Shown: positions 24,866-31,754, numbered from the stretch's first letter. The stretch is 32,251 nt of DNA from JBEKIK01 sp050013075 (GCA_050013075.1 JBEKFZ010000046.1:1-32251); one strand, 5' to 3'. Translations and numbers: made by a program. The notes: generated by a model from the letters alone, not told the origin.

Positions 24866-25170
24866 TACCATTCCTCAACGTATTTGTTCCGATGGAGTGC
24901 GTTTATAGACCGATTTTTCCCGCCTGACAAGAGGCCGGCAGCGAAAAAAATGATGAAGCGCGAATGATAAAGTGGGAAAGTGGAGAGTGGCGAGTGGCGA
25001 GTGGAGAGTGGTCAAGCGCAAGTCATTGTGGTTGTTCAATTTGCAATTTGCAATTACCAATTTGCAATAAAAAAGCATGTAGGCAAAACCCCCGCATATA
25101 TTATTATGCCACTTAAACTTCCATATGGCATTTTCCGTCGGTTCCGGGTACCATGGCCTCAAACGGGCGC
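24866..25170. repeat. Intergenic gap with two heptamer blocks
   Basis: GTGGGAA, GTGGAGA, GTGGCGA, GTGGCGA, GTGGAGA, GTGGTCA lie at about 24970-25013, in 7-base phase apart from one extra base. CAATTTG, CAATTTG, CAATTAC, CAATTTG, CAATAAA lie at about 25038-25072. No gene is supported; a 170-codon minus frame crossing here reads straight through the repeats. Confidence 0.85.
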
Positions 25171-25177
25171 GTGGTTT

Positions 25178-25207
25178 TTGAAAAAAAATCGATACGCCGC
25201 TTAGAAT
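25178..25207 (+). promoter_or_regulatory. Sigma-70-like promoter of the 25230-thiS-thiG unit
   Basis: TTGAAA (25178-25183) and TAGAAT (25202-25207) are separated by 18 bases. Transcription would begin near 25214, just before GAGGAGG (25216-25222), the ribosome site of the gene at 25230. Confidence 0.6.
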
Positions 25208-25229
25208 GGTTTTTTGAGGAGGATTTGGA

Positions 25230-25787
25230 ATGTATAGGGTACGGAAAATACGCCGGATTACTTGTTTGGCGGCGGGCTTGGCGGTTGCAGTCGGTTTGGC
25301 GGTCGGATTGATGCTCGGCGGATTATGGCCGCAAACTTTGCTACATGCCACGGCCACCGATCGAATTGATACGTTTGCCATGGCCACCGGTCTTGTGGAT
25401 GATGACGTTGAAGCCGTTTATTTTTTGGATTTTCTTACCGGCGAACTCCGGGCACTAGTCATGGGAAGACAAGCCGGAGGCATTTCTGGAATTTATACGT
25501 TCAACGTGGCCGGTCATTTAAGCATCGATCCCAGTAAAAATCCCCGCTATATGATGGCCACCGGCATGGTGAACCTGCGGCGAGGCGGGTCGCGCATGCA
25601 GGCCGGCCGGGCAGTGGTTTATGTTGCCGAAGTCACCTCCGGAAGAATGGGCGCTTATGCCATCCCCTGGAATCCTTCCATAGCCGCCAGCGGTCAAACA
25701 ATGACGGCAAAACTTGTCCCGGTAGCCACGTATCAGTTTCGCGCCGCCCCGATCAGTGGCGTTGCAGGGGCAACCACTACCCAGTAA
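25230..25787 (+). CDS. Membrane-anchored conserved planctomycete protein, function unknown
   Basis: 185 residues with GAGGAGG about eight bases before the ATG. A basic N-terminus and one hydrophobic segment (about 12-34, rich in Gly, Ala and Val) form a signal anchor. The body opens with TATDRIDTFAMATGLVDDDVEAVYFLDFLTGELRALVM; I recall this pattern (D-x-F-A-x-A-T-G, then F-L-D-F-L-T-G) from unnamed planctomycete proteins. It continues as alternating beta segments (NPRYMMATGMVNLRRG, AVVYVAEVTSGRMGAYAI), like half of a beta-propeller blade set. Cotranscribed with thiS 22 bases downstream; nothing ties it to thiamine synthesis. Confidence 0.7.
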   Translation: MYRVRKIRRITCLAAGLAVAVGLAVGLMLGGLWPQTLLHATATDRIDTFAMATGLVDDDVEAVYFLDFLTGELRALVMGRQAGGISGIYTFNVAGHLSIDPSKNPRYMMATGMVNLRRGGSRMQAGRAVVYVAEVTSGRMGAYAIPWNPSIAASGQTMTAKLVPVATYQFRAAPISGVAGATTTQ

Positions 25788-25809
25788 AGATAATGCCGGG
25801 TCTGCAATC

Positions 25810-26010
25810 ATGGAAATTATTGTCAACGGCCGGGCGCGCGAGGCGGCCGAGGACCTCACGATCGCTGAGTTGCTCGAAGAATTACAATTAAGCGATAAGC
25901 CCGTGGCCGTGGAGGTAAACCTCCAGTTGGTTCCAAAGGGCCGACATGCCGAACATCGACTTTCGGCCGGCGATCGGCTGGAAATCGTCACGCTTGTAGG
26001 CGGCGGATAA
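25810..26010 (+). CDS. thiS: Thiamine sulfur-carrier protein ThiS
   Basis: 66 residues beginning MEIIVNGR at 25810; the upstream in-frame GTG at 25756 would add a non-homologous leader. The beta-grasp features are normal: a first strand, then DLTIAELLEELQLSDKPVAVEVNLQLVPK, HRLSAGDRLEIVTLVGGG. It ends in Gly-Gly, the tail that is adenylated and thiocarboxylated before giving its sulfur to ThiG. I see no thiF-like activating gene nearby, so that enzyme must be encoded elsewhere. The codons for VGGG and the stop (25996-26010) are the start of a 57-bp unit that is then repeated five times before thiG. Confidence 0.92.
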   Translation: MEIIVNGRAREAAEDLTIAELLEELQLSDKPVAVEVNLQLVPKGRHAEHRLSAGDRLEIVTLVGGG

Positions 26011-26299
26011 GAGGGGTGGGCAGTTTACTGCCCACTTACAATCGTCACGTTTGTGGGAGGAGGATAAGAGGGGTGGGCAGTTTACTGCCCACTTACAATC
26101 GTCACGCTTGTGGGAGGAGGATAAGAGGGGTGGGCAGTTTACTGCCCACTTACAATCGTCACGCTTGTGGGAGGAGGATAAGAGGGGTGGGCAGTTTACT
26201 GCCCACTTACGATCGTCACGCTTGTGGGAGGAGGATAAGAGGGGTGGGCAGTTTACTGCCCACTTACAATCGTCACGTTTGTGGGAGGAGGATAATCCG
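25996..26299 (+). repeat. 57-bp tandem array built from the 3' end of thiS plus a palindrome
   Basis: GTGGGAGGAGGATAA-type units begin at 25996 (the real thiS end, reading GTAGGCGGCGGATAA), 26053, 26110, 26167, 26224 and 26281, each 57 bases apart. Each period continues with the palindrome GTGGGCAGTTTACTGCCCAC (26016, 26073, 26130, 26187, 26244), ACTTAC and a segment that re-encodes TIVT of ThiS. The last copy (26281) joins directly to thiG. Periods differ by only one or two bases (for example an A/G at 26211 and C/T before GTGGG). Confidence 0.97.
26283..26291 (+). promoter_or_regulatory. Ribosome-binding site of thiG made by the last repeat copy
   Basis: GGGAGGAGG ends eight bases before the thiG ATG at 26300. 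It is the Gly-Gly-Gly codon stretch of the repeated thiS tail, so the array supplies the ribosome site. Confidence 0.8.
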
Positions 26300-27130
26300 A
26301 TGGAAAAATCAACCGGCAACGGCGATTCGCTGCGGATCGGTTCGCATAGGTTTTCCAGCCGTTTGATCGTGGGGACCGGAAAATACGCCGGCTACGAATT
26401 GATGAGCGAGGCCTTGGCCGCCTCCGGCACGGAGTGCATTACCGTGGCCGTGAGACGCGAACGCCTGATCGACGCCTCGGGCAAGAATTTGCTGGATTTC
26501 ATCGACACCGCCCGATACACGATTCTGCCCAACACTGCCGGGTGCTTTACCGCCGAAGACGCCGTTCGCGTGGCCCGGCTGGGACGGGAAATTCTTTCGC
26601 AATTGAATAATCCCGGGGCCGATTGGGTCAAACTGGAGGTGCTCGGCGACGCCAAAACCCTGCTGCCCGATCCCATCGCCACACTCGAAGCCACGGAAAA
26701 ACTCACCGCCGACGGATTCCAGGTGCTGGTCTATACCAGCGACGATCCGGTGGTTGCAAAAAGGCTCAAACAGGCCGGCGCGATAAGCGTAATGCCGGCC
26801 GGAAGCCCCATCGGTTCGGGCCAAGGCGTTCTCAATCCCAACGCCATCCGGATATGTTTGGAATATCTCAAGGCCGACGATCCTGATTATCCGGTAATCA
26901 TCGATGCCGGGGTGGGCACCGCCAGCGACGTAACCGCGGCCATGGAACTGGGCATCGACGGCGTGCTCTTGAACACCGGCATCGCCCATGCCAAAGACCC
27001 CATGCGCATGGCCCGGGCGATGCGCCTGGCCGCCGAATCCGGCCGCCTGGCCTATCTTGCCGGCCGGATCCCCAAGAAACTCTATGCCACCGCCAGCAGC
27101 CCGCTGGAAGGAACGATCTCAAGTCGATAA
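26300..27130 (+). CDS. thiG: Thiazole synthase ThiG
   Basis: 276 residues from the ATG at 26300. It forms the thiazole ring of thiamine from 1-deoxyxylulose 5-phosphate, dehydroglycine and the sulfur on ThiS. Family blocks are complete: SRLIVGTGKYAGYELM (20-35), ITVAVRRERL, LPNTAGCFTAEDAVRVARLGRE, DWVKLEVLGD with the Schiff-base Lys111, LPDPIATLEATEKL, YTSDDPVVAKRL, AVMPAGSPIGSGQG-type loop (here VMPAGSPIGSGQG), VIIDAGVGTASDVTAAMELGIDGVLLNTGIAHAKDPMRMARAM. The frame stays open upstream through the repeats to 26051, but the ribosome site and homology begin at 26300. It is separated from thiS by the 57-bp array. Confidence 0.96.
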   Translation: MEKSTGNGDSLRIGSHRFSSRLIVGTGKYAGYELMSEALAASGTECITVAVRRERLIDASGKNLLDFIDTARYTILPNTAGCFTAEDAVRVARLGREILSQLNNPGADWVKLEVLGDAKTLLPDPIATLEATEKLTADGFQVLVYTSDDPVVAKRLKQAGAISVMPAGSPIGSGQGVLNPNAIRICLEYLKADDPDYPVIIDAGVGTASDVTAAMELGIDGVLLNTGIAHAKDPMRMARAMRLAAESGRLAYLAGRIPKKLYATASSPLEGTISSR

Positions 27131-27192
27131 AATGAGTTTTCGGAGGCAGGATAAAATGTTAGAAACTATTGATTATCTGAAACTCAATAAAC

Positions 27193-27897
27193 TTATTCTC
27201 CACGCTCCACTCTCCGCGCTCCACTCTCCGCTGTTTTCAGATGTCCGTTTTCCATGTGCAACATGCGATTGGCCACGCGCTTGGCTTGATTTACATCGTG
27301 GGTCACCCAGATCATGGCCCGGGCGTCGGGCGACTGGTCGATCCAGGCGGTAAGCCACTGTTCCACGGCGGCGGCGGTTTTGGGATCCAAGGCTGATGCG
27401 GGTTCGTCCAACAGAAGCACATTCGGCTCGAGTTGCACGGCACGGAGCAGGGCCGTGATTTGCATCTCTCCACCGGATAGATTGGCGACTTTTTGGTCCA
27501 GGAATTTTTCATCCCGGCCTAAAAAAGCCAGCCGCTCGATGATCCACGGCTTATTGAATTCCCGCCGGCGGTGGACGGCCAGGGCAAGCGGTTGCCGCAA
27601 AGCCGCTTCCACGGTGTCGGCCAAGAGTGAGGGTCGCTGGTGAAGATAAATCGCATGGCAGCGGAAACCGGGAACGTCTTGGTTGCGGATCGGACGGCCG
27701 TGCCATAATACCCGGCCGCCGTCGATCGTGTCCAAAAGCGCCAAGGCCCTAAGCAGCAGTGTCTTGCCCGAACCCGAGGGACCCGCCACTGCCGCCCTAT
27801 CGCCGGGATTGAGCGTCAAGGAGATGTTTTCCAACAACCGCCGTTGACCAAAAGGGTGCCGACGAATCAGATTGCAGGCTTCCAGCAGAGCAGACAT
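27193..27897 (-). CDS. ABC transporter ATPase, FetA/YbbL-like
   Basis: 234 residues from MSALLEACNL at 27897; an upstream start at 27954 would translate repeat DNA. Walker A GPSGSGKT, Q-loop LHQRPSLL, signature LSGGEMQ, Walker B VLLLDEPASALD and switch WVTHD are all there. The short length, the D-T-V motif after the Q-loop (LADTVEAAL) and RVANRMLHMENG are like FetA/YbbL, the partner of FetB. The FetB-like permease is encoded at 14417, so this is its likely partner at a distance. The last twelve or so residues (AESGARRVERGE) are encoded by a heptamer repeat and were probably gained by loss of an earlier stop. No ribosome site is visible. Confidence 0.85.
   Translation of the reverse strand: MSALLEACNLIRRHPFGQRRLLENISLTLNPGDRAAVAGPSGSGKTLLLRALALLDTIDGGRVLWHGRPIRNQDVPGFRCHAIYLHQRPSLLADTVEAALRQPLALAVHRRREFNKPWIIERLAFLGRDEKFLDQKVANLSGGEMQITALLRAVQLEPNVLLLDEPASALDPKTAAAVEQWLTAWIDQSPDARAMIWVTHDVNQAKRVANRMLHMENGHLKTAESGARRVERGE
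27197..27235. repeat. Heptamer block inside the 3' end of the ATPase gene
   Basis: CCACGCT, CCACTCT, CCGCGCT, CCACTCT, CCGCTGT in 7-base phase, the complement of the GTGGAGA type seen at 18357. It encodes the C-terminal tail of the ATPase. Confidence 0.85.
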
Positions 27898-28204
27898 AGT
27901 GGACAGTGGGCTGTGGACAGGGGTAATAAGGATCGGGCAGCGAGGATCGGGCAACTAGGGGTGGGCAGTTTACTGCCCGCTTAATGTGAAACAAATACTC
28001 ATTAATGCAATTTGTGTAAAGGGGCGGGCAATTTACTGCCCGCTTAATGTGAAACAAATACTCATTAATGCAATTTGTGTAAAGGGGTGGGCAGTTTACT
28101 GCCCGCTTAATGTGAAACAAATACTCATTAATGCAATTTGTGTAAAGGGGTGGGCAGTTTACTGCCCACTTAACGCGGCTTCATCGTAAAGCTAATGATA
28201 AATA
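27898..28204. repeat. 63-bp tandem array (three periods and a fraction) with four palindromes, and heptamer tract
   Basis: From 27900 the sequence is heptamer-phased (TAGTGGA, CAGTGGG, CTGTGGA, CAGGGGT, then ATCGGGC, AGCGAGG, ATCGGGC, AACTAGG). At 27961, 28024, 28087 and 28150 the palindrome recurs exactly every 63 bases; variants are GTGGGC..GCCCGC, GCGGGC..GCCCGC and GTGGGC..GCCCAC. Between them is TTAATGTGAAACAAATACTC and ATTAATGCAATTTGTGTAAA. The array fills the gap between the starts and ends of two minus-strand genes. Confidence 0.95.
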
Positions 28205-29167
28205 CTACACCGCCGATCTTGTTTTTGCAGGGCCGCGTTGTTTTATGGCTTCTTCGATTGCGTCCAGTTGTTTGTCTGTTAGTTCCCAGTCCGATCCGCC
28301 GGCGTTTTCGCGGATTTGCTCCGGCCGCCGCGCCCCGCACACTGCGCAGGAGATGCCCGGCTGACGCAAGATCCAATTGATTACTAATTCCACCACCGTG
28401 TGGCCGGCGTCTTGGGCAATTGTCCGGAGTTTATCCACTAGTTCCAGATTCTTTTGCAGTTCTTCACCTTGATATTGAGGATATTTTCGCCGATTGTCGC
28501 GCTGGTGAAGCGATTCCGGGCGGATTTTCCCGGCAAAAAGCCCTTTCATCAGCGGCCAATAAACCAATACCGACACTCCGTGTTCGCGGCACCAAGGAAG
28601 CGTGTCGCTCTCGATTTCCCTTTGAAGCATATTATATGGCGGCTGGAATGCGGCGATTGGACATTCGGCGGCGAACTGCTTAAGTTGTTCCAGGTTGACG
28701 TTCGACACACCCAGGGCCAGGACTTTGCCTTCGTCTTTCAGTCGCTTCAGCTCTCCGGCCGACTCGGCCAGGGGCACTTTTGGATCCGGGGCGTGCAGAT
28801 AGTACAGTTCCACGTGATCGGTATCGAGCCGGCGCAAACTCTCCTCGCACTCCCTGCGCAGCGTGGCCGGCGAGGCGTCGTGAACCTGACTGCCGTCGGG
28901 TCCCCAATGAAAACCGCCCTTGGTGGCGATGATCATCTCGGCGCGGCGATTGCCAAGGGCCTTGGCTATAAGCCGCTCGCTTTCGCCGTTGGCCCCGTAC
29001 ATGTAGGCCGTATCCAGATGATTGACGCCCAACTCGAAACAAGCCCTGATCGCGGCGATGCCATCGGCTTCGGTCACCCCTGGCGTGGTCATGCCGGCCA
29101 TGGGCCAGCAACCCAAGGCGACCTGGGAAATCCGCATCCCGGTGTTGGCAAGAGGTCGATATCGCAT
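28205..29167 (-). CDS. Aldo/keto reductase
   Basis: 320 residues. The catalytic tetrad of the superfamily is visible: Asp52 and Tyr57 in HLDTAYMYG, Lys83 in IIATKGG, and His125 in ELYYLHAPD. Other blocks are LALGVSNVN, QPPYNMLQRE and the NADPH-site stretch near the C-terminus (SCAVCGARRPEQIRENAGGSDWELTDKQLDAIEE). It reduces an aldehyde or ketone, or oxidises a sugar, with NADPH; the arrangement resembles YajO/general-stress-protein-69-like members. Substrate unknown. I find no ribosome site before the ATG. It is followed on the same strand, after the 63-bp array, by the ATPase gene. Confidence 0.93.
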   Translation of the reverse strand: MRYRPLANTGMRISQVALGCWPMAGMTTPGVTEADGIAAIRACFELGVNHLDTAYMYGANGESERLIAKALGNRRAEMIIATKGGFHWGPDGSQVHDASPATLRRECEESLRRLDTDHVELYYLHAPDPKVPLAESAGELKRLKDEGKVLALGVSNVNLEQLKQFAAECPIAAFQPPYNMLQREIESDTLPWCREHGVSVLVYWPLMKGLFAGKIRPESLHQRDNRRKYPQYQGEELQKNLELVDKLRTIAQDAGHTVVELVINWILRQPGISCAVCGARRPEQIRENAGGSDWELTDKQLDAIEEAIKQRGPAKTRSAV

Positions 29168-29224
29168 GGCGTGGGTTGGGTATCTGAAATTAAATGGCCG
29201 GTTTAACAGCGTTTTTCATTTGTT

Positions 29225-29350
29225 TATTGAGTCTCTGATAAATAATGTTACTAGCCGGCGGTCAACGACCGCCGGGAAACTCGCGAAATCCTGCCGGCGG
29301 CTGTTAGCCGCCGGCTATTAAATGTGACATTTATTCCCTGAGACTCAATA
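29225..29350. repeat. Nested inverted-repeat element of about 126 bp (MITE-like)
   Basis: TATTGAGTCTC (29225-29235) is inverted at 29340-29350 (GAGACTCAATA). Inside are two perfect hairpins: CCGGCGGTC/GACCGCCGG (29255-29263 with 29267-29275) and GCCGGCGGCT/AGCCGCCGGC (29293-29302 with 29306-29315). The arms between the ends and the hairpins also match partly (AATAATGTTAC with GTGACATTTATT). No open frame and no obvious target duplication. Confidence 0.7.
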
Positions 29351-29490
29351 GCCGGGACCGGGTACCGACCGAAGGTTGGTCGGGGAGCGGGCACAATGAC
29401 TAAAGGCAATAAATCATCAATTTATTTTATCCTAAGTCCTTATCCGGTCAAGTGTTATTCAATCACACTAGCAGTTTAAACCAAATGGAG

Positions 29491-29519
29491 TTGAACAAAT
29501 CAATAGAACATAGTAGAAT
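29491..29519 (+). promoter_or_regulatory. Promoter of the TetR regulator gene
   Basis: TTGAAC (29491-29496) and TAGAAT (29514-29519) with a 17-base spacer; expected start of transcription near 29526. Confidence 0.65.
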
Positions 29520-29526
29520 TAAAGTG

Positions 29527-29544
29527 ACGGACCAGTCAGTCCGT
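29527..29544. promoter_or_regulatory. Probable TetR operator
   Basis: ACGGAC (29527-29532) and GTCCGT (29539-29544) form an inverted repeat of 18 bases overall (ACGGACCAGTCAGTCCGT), lying on the predicted transcription start. Placement fits autorepression by the TetR protein encoded immediately downstream. Confidence 0.6.
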
Positions 29545-29565
29545 TTTTATGCACTCATTACCGTC

Positions 29566-30228
29566 ATGGGTATTACCTTGAAAATAAAAACTGAAAAAAA
29601 CAACCCCAACAACACCAAACTCCGCCGCGAACAGGAAATACTCGAGGCCGCCGCCCTTCTTTTCGCTGAACGTGGCTACTCCCAAGCCGACACTCAAACC
29701 CTGGCCGATCGCTTGGGAGTGGGAAAGGGCACTATCTATCGCTATTTTCCCTCCAAGCGGGAATTGTTTTTGGCGGCGGTCGATCGATTGATGCTGCAAT
29801 TACATTTATCGATTACGGATACCATCAAAGAGATAGAAGACCCAATCGATCGTTTGCTCCACGCCGTAAACGCCTATTTAAAATACTTCAAGGACCATCC
29901 GGAAATTGTGGAACTGATGATTCAGGAAAGGGCTTATTTCAAGGACCGGGATAAACCCAGTTTTTTTGAAAATCAAGAAAAGTTCTCTTGCGAATTCCAG
30001 GATCAATTCAGGGAATTGGTAGCGGCCGGCCGCATCCTCGACACACCATTCGAGAAGTTCAACGCCGTTGTGGGCGACCTGCTGTATGGCACGATGTTCA
30101 CCAACTACTTTGCCAGACGCAATCGCTCCACGATCGAACAAGCCAAAGACATCTCCGATATCGTCTTGTACGGACTCTTAAGCGATTCGGAACGGGAAAA
30201 TAGAAGAAGAACAATGGATGAAGGATGA
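29566..30228 (+). CDS. TetR/AcrR family regulator of the efflux operon
   Basis: 220 residues if started at ATG 29566. The frame is open to 29452, but a promoter and operator lie inside that extension, so the downstream start is more likely; no clear ribosome site is present. The DNA-binding domain is residues about 20-70: EQEILEAAALLFAERGYSQADTQTLADRLGVGKGTIYRYFPSKRELFLAAV, a standard TetR helix-turn-helix. The remaining helices (ITDTIKEIEDPIDRLLHAVNAYLKYFKDHPEIVELMIQE) form a ligand-binding domain similar to regulators beside RND pumps. It lies upstream of the adaptor and pump genes on the same strand, and most likely represses itself and the pump until an inducer binds. Confidence 0.9.
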   Translation: MGITLKIKTEKNNPNNTKLRREQEILEAAALLFAERGYSQADTQTLADRLGVGKGTIYRYFPSKRELFLAAVDRLMLQLHLSITDTIKEIEDPIDRLLHAVNAYLKYFKDHPEIVELMIQERAYFKDRDKPSFFENQEKFSCEFQDQFRELVAAGRILDTPFEKFNAVVGDLLYGTMFTNYFARRNRSTIEQAKDISDIVLYGLLSDSERENRRRTMDEG

Positions 30229-30419
30229 AAATAAAAGGATGAAGGATGAACGATGAATGAAACCGCTTGCGGTTTCGCGCACCTATTGATAATCACATAA
30301 ATAACGTTATGGGTTTTCACTTGTGGAAAATACTCCCGGTGCAAGCTCCGGGGCTAAACGATGAATACAACATTACTAAACGAACTGATAACTGACAACT
30401 GACAACTAAGAACCAACCC
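30215..30419. repeat. Heptamer tracts and palindrome between tetR and the adaptor gene
   Basis: GGATGAA units run from about 30217 to 30258, beginning inside the last codons of tetR, and lead into the GAAACCGC palindrome at 30259-30278. AACTGAT, AACTGAC, AACTGAC, AACTAAG, AACCAAC at about 30380-30414 run right up to the ATG of the next gene. Confidence 0.9.
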
Positions 30420-31754
30420 ATGAGCACAAACAAGCATAAACGATGGTTTTTCGCCGGCGGGGCGTTTGTGATTGCGTTGTCGGCATTGCTGCTGGTTTTC
30501 ATCGAGCTGAGCCCGCCCATTCTCGGCCAGTCATCCCAGCCCCCGGTTTCCGCCGATAACAACAAGGAAAAAGACGCCGGCGTCAAGGAAAAAGACTCCG
30601 CCCGGCAATCGGCGGTCCCCGTGACCGTGGCCAAGGTGGAAGTGCAGTCCATTCAGCGGACAGTGGACGTGGTGGGCAGTTTCGAGGGTTGCGAGGAGTT
30701 GACGGTCACGCCCAAGGTCGACGGCCGCGTGGTCCGCATTCATTGCGACGTGGGCGACATCGTCCGCTCAGGCGATGTGCTCTTGGAAATCGACCCCACC
30801 GATTATCAACTTGCCGTGGAGGAAGAGAAAAAATCGATCGAATCGGAACTGGCCAAGGTGGGGCTGGCGGCATTGCCGGGGGCGGACTTCGACATCATGA
30901 AATTACCCACCGTGGTTCGCGCATACAATCAATACCGGAATGCCTCGTCGAGGTTCTCACGGATCGACAGTCTTTACAAACAAAAAATTTCCACAAAGGA
31001 AGATTGGGATCAGGCTTACACCGATAACGAAGTGGCCAAGGCCACGGTTGAGCAGGTGAAGATCGAAGCCCAGGCGAATATCGCCAAAGCCCGGCAACAG
31101 GCGGCGATTTTGGACACCGCCCAGCAGCGCCTGCGCGACACGAAAGTCGAGGTGCCGGCGCCTTCCGTCGCGGTCTCGAAATTAGCGCGTTCGTCACAAG
31201 AGGTCGAATACGCCGTGGACAAACGGATGATTTCCGAGGGCGAGATGGCTACTCGTGTCAATCCCAAAGGCGTGTATCGCCTGGTCATCGACAAGTTGTT
31301 GAAGTTCAAGGCTGACGTGCCCGAGGTCTATACCAGTCAAATCAAGATCGGGCTGAAAGTCCAAATCCGTAGCGAGGCGTACCATGACAGAGTTTTTGAC
31401 GGCATTGTATCCCGCGTCAGCCCGACGGTGGACCGCCTGAGCCGCACGTTCCAGATCGAGGTTCTGGTACCCAATCTGGCGCGTGAACTGAAGCCCGGCG
31501 GTTTTGCCAAGGCGTCGATTCTCACCCGCGTGGAAACGCAGGCCAAAACCGTGCCGTCCGAGGCCCTGGTGACGGCCGTGGGCACGACGAAAGTTTTCGT
31601 CGTCGAGGACGGAAAAGCCCATGCCGTGGAAGTCAAAACCGGAGTGGCCGGGCGCAACTGGGTGGAAATCACCAGCCAACTGGACCTCAACAGCCAAGTG
31701 ATCACCAGCGGCCAGAACCAATTGGCCGAAGGAACAAAAGTTAAAGTGCGATAG
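30420..31754 (+). CDS. RND efflux periplasmic adaptor (membrane fusion protein)
   Basis: 444 residues. One N-terminal membrane segment (about 9-30) is followed by a charged linker. The lipoyl-like domain is VTPKVDGRVVRIHCDVGDIVRSGDVLLEIDPTDYQL (about 96-130). A helical hairpin runs from about 130 to 245 (YNQYRNASSRFSRIDSLYKQKISTKEDWDQA, then a long Ala/Gln-rich helix). The barrel and membrane-proximal domains follow (KFKADVPEVYTSQIKIGLKVQI, VSRVSPTVDRLSRTFQIEV, LKPGGFAKASI, VPSEALVTAVGTTKVFVVEDGKA). It bridges an inner-membrane RND pump and an outer-membrane channel. The second lipoyl half is unusually long and poorly matched. No ribosome site; the start directly follows heptamer repeats. Confidence 0.92.
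   Translation: MSTNKHKRWFFAGGAFVIALSALLLVFIELSPPILGQSSQPPVSADNNKEKDAGVKEKDSARQSAVPVTVAKVEVQSIQRTVDVVGSFEGCEELTVTPKVDGRVVRIHCDVGDIVRSGDVLLEIDPTDYQLAVEEEKKSIESELAKVGLAALPGADFDIMKLPTVVRAYNQYRNASSRFSRIDSLYKQKISTKEDWDQAYTDNEVAKATVEQVKIEAQANIAKARQQAAILDTAQQRLRDTKVEVPAPSVAVSKLARSSQEVEYAVDKRMISEGEMATRVNPKGVYRLVIDKLLKFKADVPEVYTSQIKIGLKVQIRSEAYHDRVFDGIVSRVSPTVDRLSRTFQIEVLVPNLARELKPGGFAKASILTRVETQAKTVPSEALVTAVGTTKVFVVEDGKAHAVEVKTGVAGRNWVEITSQLDLNSQVITSGQNQLAEGTKVKVR

Noticed and set aside
24875..25387. 170-codon minus-strand open frame
   Set aside because: It runs through heptamer repeats and overlaps the promoter and start of the 25230 gene; its sequence is low complexity.
26051..26299. N-terminal extension of ThiG made of 19-residue repeats
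   Set aside because: The frame is open only because 57 is divisible by three. ThiG homology and the ribosome site begin at 26300.
25888..26319. 143-codon minus-strand frame with 19-residue repeats
   Set aside because: It is a mirror of the 57-bp array and of thiS, and has no start context.
25996..28169. CRISPR arrays (regular direct repeats at 57 and 63 bases)
   Set aside because: The whole period is repeated, with no variable spacers and no cas genes. These are tandem arrays.
27986..28189. Repetitive 67-codon + strand frame (and its minus counterpart)
   Set aside because: It is only the 63-bp array read in frame.
29452..29565. 38-residue N-terminal extension of the TetR protein
   Set aside because: It contains the promoter and operator, and its sequence does not resemble a TetR N-terminus.
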